From positions 35,001-70,000 of the forward strand of contig JAWQFJ010018633.1 of NCBI GenBank assembly GCA_034096865.1: a DNA stretch of 35,000 nucleotides, read 5' to 3'. The number at the start of each line of letters is the position of its first letter. The stretch's first letter is position 1. The stretch comes from Theodoxus fluviatilis. Lineage: Eukaryota > Mollusca > Gastropoda > Cycloneritida > Neritidae. The notes under the pieces were generated by a model. The model worked only from the letters and a program-made list of their open reading frames with translations, ran no database searches and had not been told where the DNA came from. Of this stretch, positions 28,960-35,000 are shown piece by piece. Both the position numbers and the translations under genes were made by a program.

Positions 28960-31942
28960 TGTGAATGGACCAAATATTACATTTTTCTGGGCGGACTTCA
29001 GGCATCTGGTAGAGAAAGCAGATATGTATAATGCAGACACAATTGAAGCCTTAGACAACGTCAACAGACTGTTGCCTGAGGCATCACAAGCCAGTGGACC
29101 GCTAGTTCTCCTTCTCCATCTCCACATTCGGATTCTAGGAGTTCTACAGATTACTGCAGTCGCCTGCTCCCTGTGACCCACCAAGAGGAAACCCTACACC
29201 AGAACTCCCCCCCCCCCCCCCCCCCCCACCCCACGGCCTCCCAAAGACAATTTCCTATTCCCTTCCCACCCCAATGTCCAGTCTGAAGCATCCTGTGAGG
29301 CATCCACTTCCCCATCATCCCCACCTCCCCCTCAGACAAGAGATAAGTCATAACAAAAACACAGCTCACAAACAGAATCAAAACACACAGCACTGATGTT
29401 GTCATGTCCATGCAAAACATACTCACTCGCCTGGAAAAAATACAATATATCACATTACTCCAAACCAATGTGCGATGTCGTGCAGACAAACAAAAATCCT
29501 CCAGACAAACACAGGGATATCTCTGCAAATGCCGACAAACATCCTCTCAGCCACTGCCTGACTCAAACACAAAAATGAACACAGGAAACAACTCAGCAAT
29601 GCAACGAACAGATACTGCCTCGAATGACCATACACCAGTAACCAAATCCACCACTGCACCTCCTTCTACCCTGCTACACAACAGGTCCTCTCACGAGGTT
29701 TCGTTTCCCCTGCACAATGCAGCAGCAGACCTCACCACTTCCAGCAACAAATCCACAGCTGAACCTTATGGATGGTCTCCGCCAAACTCTGGTGGAAAGC
29801 TCATCCCCAACACTGCAGAACACCTTATTCTGGGATGCTCTCTCCTTCGCTCACTGAGACAAAGGAAGTTGTGTCCTCGAGGTTCTGTACACATTAGGTC
29901 AATGCAGAACTACAAAGTAGCTGATCTCACAAAACCCTCAAAGCCACCACCACTACACACCTGACTACAAAATATGTTTCATTTCTAGTTAGCCGAAACG
30001 AAACTCACAATGCAACCCAGACTCAAAAGGAATATGAAACACTCACCTCAGTGGCATCAAACATCTTTCCCGAAGCGAAAATCTGCTTCATTGCCCTGCC
30101 ATTTCACAAGTGTTCCGCTGACCACTTTAAAAGATGGACGTATTGAGGATTTCTGTAATGAAAGACTTCCTCATGATACTGCATTCCATATTCCTACTGT
30201 CACCTCACATGAGGTGATGCAATACATCTTTCAACTTCCAAACAAACGATCCACAGACCTCGATGGCATCAGTTCTCATTTACAAAAAATTTCGCTCCCC
30301 CGCCATACTGCCTTCATTGACACACATTAATAATTTGTGTATAAGAAACATTATCTTCCCGTCTCGTCTTCAGCAGGCCAAGGTCATTCCATTGCCTACA
30401 TCTAAGACTGCTTCAGTACCCGCTGATTACCGTCCCATCTCAATTTTGCCTCTTATATCCAAACCACTAGAAAGACACATTCACAAACATCTTTTCTCGT
30501 ATCTTGACCAATTTGACTTATTATATCAATTGCAATTCGGTTTTTGTTCCCATCACTCCTGCCAAACTGCTTTATCCTTCCTGGTGAACGACTGGCTATC
30601 AGCCATAAACAACCACGAACTGTCTGGTACCATTTTCTTGGACCTGAAAATAAACTCTCGATGTACTTGAAAAATCCAACATCAGTCTCCTTTTTTCGAT
30701 CATACTTGACACATTGAAGCCGATGTGTCTATATCAACGGGTTTTATTCCTCGAGACGAATTGTAAAGTCTCAAGGCTCAATTTTAGGTCAATTATTGAT
30801 ATACAAGCTGAAGAGCAATCTACCATTGAGTATATCAAATGAAAGTATCAAATGCACTATGTTTGCGGATGACACCATTATCAGCGTAAGCGACAGAAGC
30901 ATAAATTCCATCCTATGCACCCTGAACGTTACCCTTGATGATTTACAAAAATGGTGCTCATCAAATAGAATGGTTATAAACCCCTCAAAAACCAAGTGCA
31001 TGATCCTAACTACAAGACAAAAATGTCAACGACAACCCTTAACCATCAAATTTATGTTAGAAAATGAAATCATTGAGCAAGTCTCAGATCACAGAGTGCA
31101 AGACATAATTGTTGATGAACAACTAACTTGGGAACAACATGTCAATTCCTTGTGCAAAACTATTGATAAGAACATTTTCTTGCTCTCTAAACTGAGGCAT
31201 TTTGTCAACACCGATGCTTGCGCAACGTTTTTTCACGCACACGTAAATTCCCATATTAATTTTACATCTGTTGTATGGGATGGCTCTATGGCAGTGCACT
31301 TGAACAATATTAAATCACTGTACAGACGAGCTGCCAAGCTTATTATTTCCAACTCAACATTGTCTACGGATGAAAATATCAGAAATCTTGGCTTACCACC
31401 CTTCCAAAAACACCTCGTCCTCAATAAATGCATCCTTATGCACAAAACTTTTCTCATTCACGAGCATCGACGTATCTTACTGATCTCTTCATTCGTCCCC
31501 AAACAAGCCATTCACTATCTCGCAACACTTTCATTCTACCACAACCTAGAGTAGACATTTTCAAAGGCAGTATTACATATTCAAGTGTTATGATATGGAA
31601 TACACTCCCATTGCACCTAAGGAACAATACTTCCATGAAGTCTTTTAAAGCATCCATACGTGATTATCTATTCAGATGATCTCACTGCTGTCGCCTGTAC
31701 ATATCACACGTATTTGCTTGAACTTGAAGACTCACTGAGCTGACAGTTGTCAAAGGCATCTACTAAAATCCTTGTCATTGTTGATCATATTCTTCATCTT
31801 ACCAACTGTTGTACATATATTAGCTATTATGTATTTTTTTCTTATCTATCCATGTTTTCATTCCTTTTTGAGCAAGGACAATTTGTAAGATAAACAGAAA
31901 TGCCTAAAATTTCATCCTTGATAAATAAAGAATCAATGAATA

Positions 31943-31945
<3 letters not shown>
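28960..31945 (+). mobile_element. CR1-like LINE with internal deletions
   Basis: ORF1-like sequence runs from about 28960 to 30126. It has a Ser/Pro-rich part, the coiled-coil-like MSMQNILTRLEKI (29404) and an esterase-like domain opening AEHLILGCSLLRSL (about 29818), with HIRSMQNYKVADL and later NIFPEAKICFIALPF. It then jumps directly into the RT N-terminus (FHIPTVTSHEVMQYIFQLP, 30196 on), so the endonuclease is missing. SVPADYRPISILPLISKPLE and FGFCSHHSCQTALSFL are RT motifs. FLDLK at about 30640 is cut short, the text resumes at QGSILGQLL (30769) and the catalytic FADD lies at 30862-30873. The C-terminal region ends SMKSFKASIRDYLFR with its stop at 31677-31679. The 3' UTR ends in AATAAAGAATCAATGAAT, a CR1/L2-style tail. 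Several frameshifts make it inactive. The 5' limit is uncertain. Confidence 0.9.
29205..29230. repeat. Poly-C run inside the LINE ORF1 region
   Basis: More than 20 consecutive C residues, with one A, lie within the Pro-rich part of ORF1. Slippage here alone would break the frame. Confidence 0.95.
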
Positions 31946-31947
<2 letters not shown>

Positions 31948-31976
<29 letters not shown>

Positions 31977-31977
31977 A
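31948..31977. repeat. (TC)n at the LINE 3' end
   Basis: The dinucleotide run starts directly behind the AATCAATGAATA tail of the CR1-like element. Confidence 0.95.
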
Positions 31978-32125
31978 AAACTATCTTAGGAATGAAGAAT
32001 CGCCAAATGTATGTGTTATGATGATTTACTACTTCATTTGGGAGAGTCTAATTTTTCAAGAATATGAAGTCGATGTTAAAAGTTCTTCGTACACACTGGG
32101 GCTTTGAAATTAAATTCAAACTGTA

Positions 32126-32155
32126 TCATCTCTGTCTGTGTCCGTCCGTCTGTCC

Positions 32156-32202
<47 letters not shown>

Positions 32203-32203
32203 A

Positions 32204-32273
<70 letters not shown>

Positions 32274-32278
32274 GTGTG

Positions 32279-32323
<45 letters not shown>

Positions 32324-32400
32324 GTCTGTCTGTCTGTGTGTGTCTGTCTGTCTGTCTGTCTGACTGTCTGTCTGTCTGACTGTCTCTCTGCCTGTCTGCG
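32126..32400. repeat. (TCTG)n tetranucleotide array
   Basis: About 65 TCTG units with scattered TCCG, TGTG and TCTC variants. The Ser/Val/Cys/Leu frames are artefacts. Confidence 0.97.
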
Positions 32401-32419
32401 TGTCTCTGCTTGCCTGTCT

Positions 32420-32420
<1 letters not shown>

Positions 32421-32458
<38 letters not shown>

Positions 32459-32477
32459 GCTGCGACATGAGTCCGAA

Positions 32478-32550
<73 letters not shown>
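32421..32550. repeat. (TC)n array split by a 25-bp LINE-derived word
   Basis: Two CT blocks (32427-32456 and about 32481-32552) are separated by the 25-bp segment at 32455-32479, which recurs almost unchanged at 32551-32575 where the LINE fragment begins. Confidence 0.93.
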
Positions 32551-32554
<4 letters not shown>

Positions 32555-33945
32555 ACTGCGACATGAGTCCGAATTGTTTTCCCTCATTTTGAACTATGTG
32601 GCCAAGCTGGTTAATCAAAATGGTAACCATGGAATCCAAACCATGCCTAGCAATACTGTATTATACATGTATCTGCTGTTATACGCCGCTGACATCATTC
32701 TCGTTTTTGATACTGCTTTGGGTTTGCAAAACCAGTTGAGTCAACTACAGAAGGGACCTGATACTCTTGGTCTGATTGTAAATCGAGAGAAAAGCAAAGT
32801 GGTTGTTTTCCGTAACGGGGGCTTTCTCGGGGGAAAAATAAAATGGTATGTGTGTGGCGAGCGGTTGGAAGTAACCCCAGAGTAAAGATACCTTTTCTCC
32901 ATGTTTACTACAAGATTGTCATTCAATTTGCTCCAATTAGATCTTGTTCATAGAGCTAAGGCTAGTGCTGCTCACATCACAAGGTGTATCAGAAAGTTAC
33001 AACGTTTATCACCCGATGTCTTTTTAAAGATGTTTAATGCACAGATGTTCAGCGTTCTTGTGTATTCGGCAGAGATATGGGGTCTGGATAACTGTTCAGT
33101 CACTGAGAATATATATATCCAAACAATGTAAAGATACCTCAATCTACAGTCAATGCCTCCAAATCTGATTGTCTACGGCGAATGTGGAAGACACCCTTTG
33201 TATATCAGTTGCATAATTCGTCCTTTGAAGTACTGGATAAGGATATTACTTATGGAAACTTCACTTTACCCTCATCCAGTTTATAAAATGGTGTTAAATT
33301 CATGCAATGAGCAAAATTGAGCGAATAAGATCAAGGAAGTGTTGTACAGATATGATTTTCAACATATATGGGATAATCAGATGGTGCATAATGATGGAGA
33401 ATTTTTCTAAAATTTGAAAGGGCGCTTAGTCTAAGAGTACTGTGGCTATTGGTCATAAATCCTGTGGAATAGCGAAAGGTACACGTTCTACAGGAAATTT
33501 AAAACGTGGACAAAAGAAAGCTATTTATTTGCTCTAGACAGAAAGTATTTACGTGACGTCTTACTTTCAGTTTAAAACTGGCTTTAGAGCGCTGTTGTCA
33601 CAAGAATAGATATAAAGATAGAGCAGAAGATAATTTGTACAGCTGTCCTGCTTGTAAGGAGACTTTTGAGCATGAAATTCATTTCCTTTTTGCTTTTCCA
33701 TTGTATGAAGACATTAGACAGAAGTATTTCTCATTTGATTTCCCTTCGGTAATAAGAAGCGCAGATGTTCTATCAACATAGGATTTTGCACACAGATAAG
33801 AGCATTGGCAGTTTATCTATACCATGCGTTTAAGAGAAGACGAGAGGTGCTTGAGACTGATTTTTCCTCTGCCGACGCAGTATGATCACTATGTATGTTG
33901 TGACAGGCTAGTGGCCTAACAAATAAACAGTTCAGTTCAGTTCAG
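32551..33945 (+). mobile_element. Degenerate non-LTR retrotransposon (third LINE family)
   Basis: The fragment starts in the RT motif that precedes LFSL (CDMSPN then LFSLILNYVAKLV). It continues through NHGIQTMPSN, YAADIILVFDTALGLQNQL (the catalytic box, normally FADD, changed to YAAD), GLIVNREKSKVVVFRNGG, and KASAAHITRCIRKLQRLSP. QMFSVLVYSAEIWGL, NLIVYGECGRHPLYIS and YWIRILLMETSLYPHPVYKM follow. Near the end comes YSCPACKETFEHEIHFLF with a CPxC-type zinc motif at about 33640-33690. Stops and frameshifts are many. The 3' end has AAATAAACAG and a (TTCAG)n tail at 33929-33948. The clade was not determined. Confidence 0.88.
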
Positions 33946-33948
33946 TTC

Positions 33949-33950
<2 letters not shown>

Positions 33951-34000
<50 letters not shown>

Positions 34001-34003
34001 GTC

Positions 34004-34068
<65 letters not shown>

Positions 34069-34071
34069 GTG

Positions 34072-34102
<31 letters not shown>

Positions 34103-34165
34103 GTCTGTCTCTGTCTCTGTCTGTCTTTCTCTCTCTCTCTCTCTGTCTCTCTCTCTCTCTGCGTG
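33951..34165. repeat. (TC)n / (TCTG)n array
   Basis: CT and TCTG blocks alternate directly behind the (TTCAG)n LINE tail. Confidence 0.96.
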
Positions 34166-34395
34166 TGTCCTTTCTGTCGCTAAATGTTTCAGTCTCTTTG
34201 TTTTAGTCTAGCTGTGGCTGTCTCTCTATCTCTGTATCTGTGCCTCTATCTCTGTTGGTCTCTGGCCTTGTCTGTGTCTGTCCATCTCTGTCTCTGTCGT
34301 TGTCAGTGTCCAACTGTTTCTCCGTTTCAGTTTTCAGTCTCTGCCTCTTTGCCTACGTCTCTCTGTCTCCATCTCTGCCTCTGCCTTTGTCTTTT
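34166..34395. repeat. Degenerate CTCTGTCT-rich sequence
   Basis: The sequence is a decayed continuation of the CT/TCTG array. Frames of about 150 codons through it are Ser/Leu/Val-rich artefacts. Confidence 0.8.
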
Positions 34396-34524
34396 CTTCT
34401 GTATGTCTCTGTCCGTCCGTTTGTCCGTCCGTCTGTCCGTCCGTTTGCCCGTCTGTCTGTCCGTCCGCCCACCCGCCCGCCTGCCTGCCTTTCTGTCTTT
34501 CTGCCTTTCTCTCTGTCTGTCTGT

Positions 34525-34555
<31 letters not shown>

Positions 34556-34598
34556 CCCGCCCGCCCGCCCGTCCGTCCGTCCGTCCGTCCGTCCGTCT
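34396..34598. repeat. Tetranucleotide array (CCGT)n, (TCTG)n, (CCTG)n, (CCGC)n
   Basis: Successive tetramer types, each differing from the next by one base, replace each other along the array. This suggests point mutation followed by local amplification. Confidence 0.96.
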
Positions 34599-35000
34599 CC
34601 ATCTCTGTCATTTATCCATTCACCCATCGATCAGTCTAAGCATTATCCATCTATCCATCCGTACATTTCACTCTCATTTATTTATTCCCTCACTCCGTTG
34701 CCCCTATGCACATTATTCTCTATTCCCTCACAAGCTCTGACAGTTTATATTTACCAACTATATATATGTATTAATATCATTAGAACAATAATGCAAAAAA
34801 TGAATAAACAGAAGTGCATGCATTTCTCACTTGCTTCTTTTCCGTGTCTGCTTTAGAACTAATATCTGAAATCTAAACTTTCTTATGCGCCTGCGAGAAG
34901 ACAACAGCTGGCCGAGCTAAGAAAAGCACACTGGACCATATCAACGTGTCTTCGTGCATATTGTTTGTGATGGAAGGACCTCGTGAGACAAAGAAGACAA
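34599..35000. other. Unassigned right flank
   Basis: Short TCCATCTATCCATCC words fade into AT-rich sequence. No gene was recognised. Confidence 0.5.

Overview
This window is animal nuclear DNA: spliced exons with GT-AG introns, several degraded non-LTR retrotransposons, a probable tRNA-derived SINE, a PIF/Harbinger-type DNA transposon remnant and very many micro- and minisatellites. No operons, Shine-Dalgarno sites, CRISPR arrays, rRNA or complete tRNA genes are visible. The repeat style (pentanucleotide LINE tails, clusters of TGACCT-type half-sites, dense CA/GA/TCTG arrays) and the LINE families suggest a mollusc, perhaps a gastropod. That assignment is inference and no species is claimed.

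The one gene recognised with confidence lies on the minus strand: INTS15 (human C7orf26), a subunit of the Integrator complex. Five coding exons, read right to left, are 24538-24350, 22475-22227, 16344-16176, 15510-15284 and 14865-about 14622. All four introns have GT-AG ends and the phases (0, 0, 1, 0) join without a frameshift. Together they encode about 359 residues. The C-terminal part was not found with confidence. The ATG directly follows a good acceptor, so a non-coding first exon probably lies further upstream (above 24538).

Layout: 1-2500 is microsatellite with little else. 2555-2953 holds an unrecognised 132-codon ORF that ends inside a 15-copy 56-bp minisatellite (2923-3762). 5.0-6.3 kb is a long TGTGCATG-type array. 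8095-9063 is a 5'-truncated LINE with a perfect 16-bp target-site duplication. 10.0-10.6 kb is a 21-bp minisatellite, followed at once by a SINE-like element whose inside has been amplified into exactly 40 copies of a 55-bp unit (10680-12879). 13.15-14.1 kb is a 19-bp minisatellite plus a GT array. 14.6-24.5 kb is INTS15. Its 5.9-kb intron 2 contains two separate loci of the same 20-bp minisatellite family, a TGACCTTGACCT-rich interspersed repeat, an antisense-to-plus coding relic and the 1.2-kb Harbinger-type element. Intron 1 holds an unexplained plus-strand ORF. 25.2-35 kb is retrotransposon territory: an RTE-like fragment (26440-27535), a CR1-like element with an internal deletion (about 28960-31945) and a third LINE family (32551-33945), separated by tetranucleotide and CT arrays.

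No new defence, regulatory or metabolic system is evident. The most notable structures are the 40-copy SINE-internal satellite, the hairpin-bearing 56-bp array, the Harbinger-type element with a MADF-like exon, and LINE/microsatellite junctions that record how the arrays arose.
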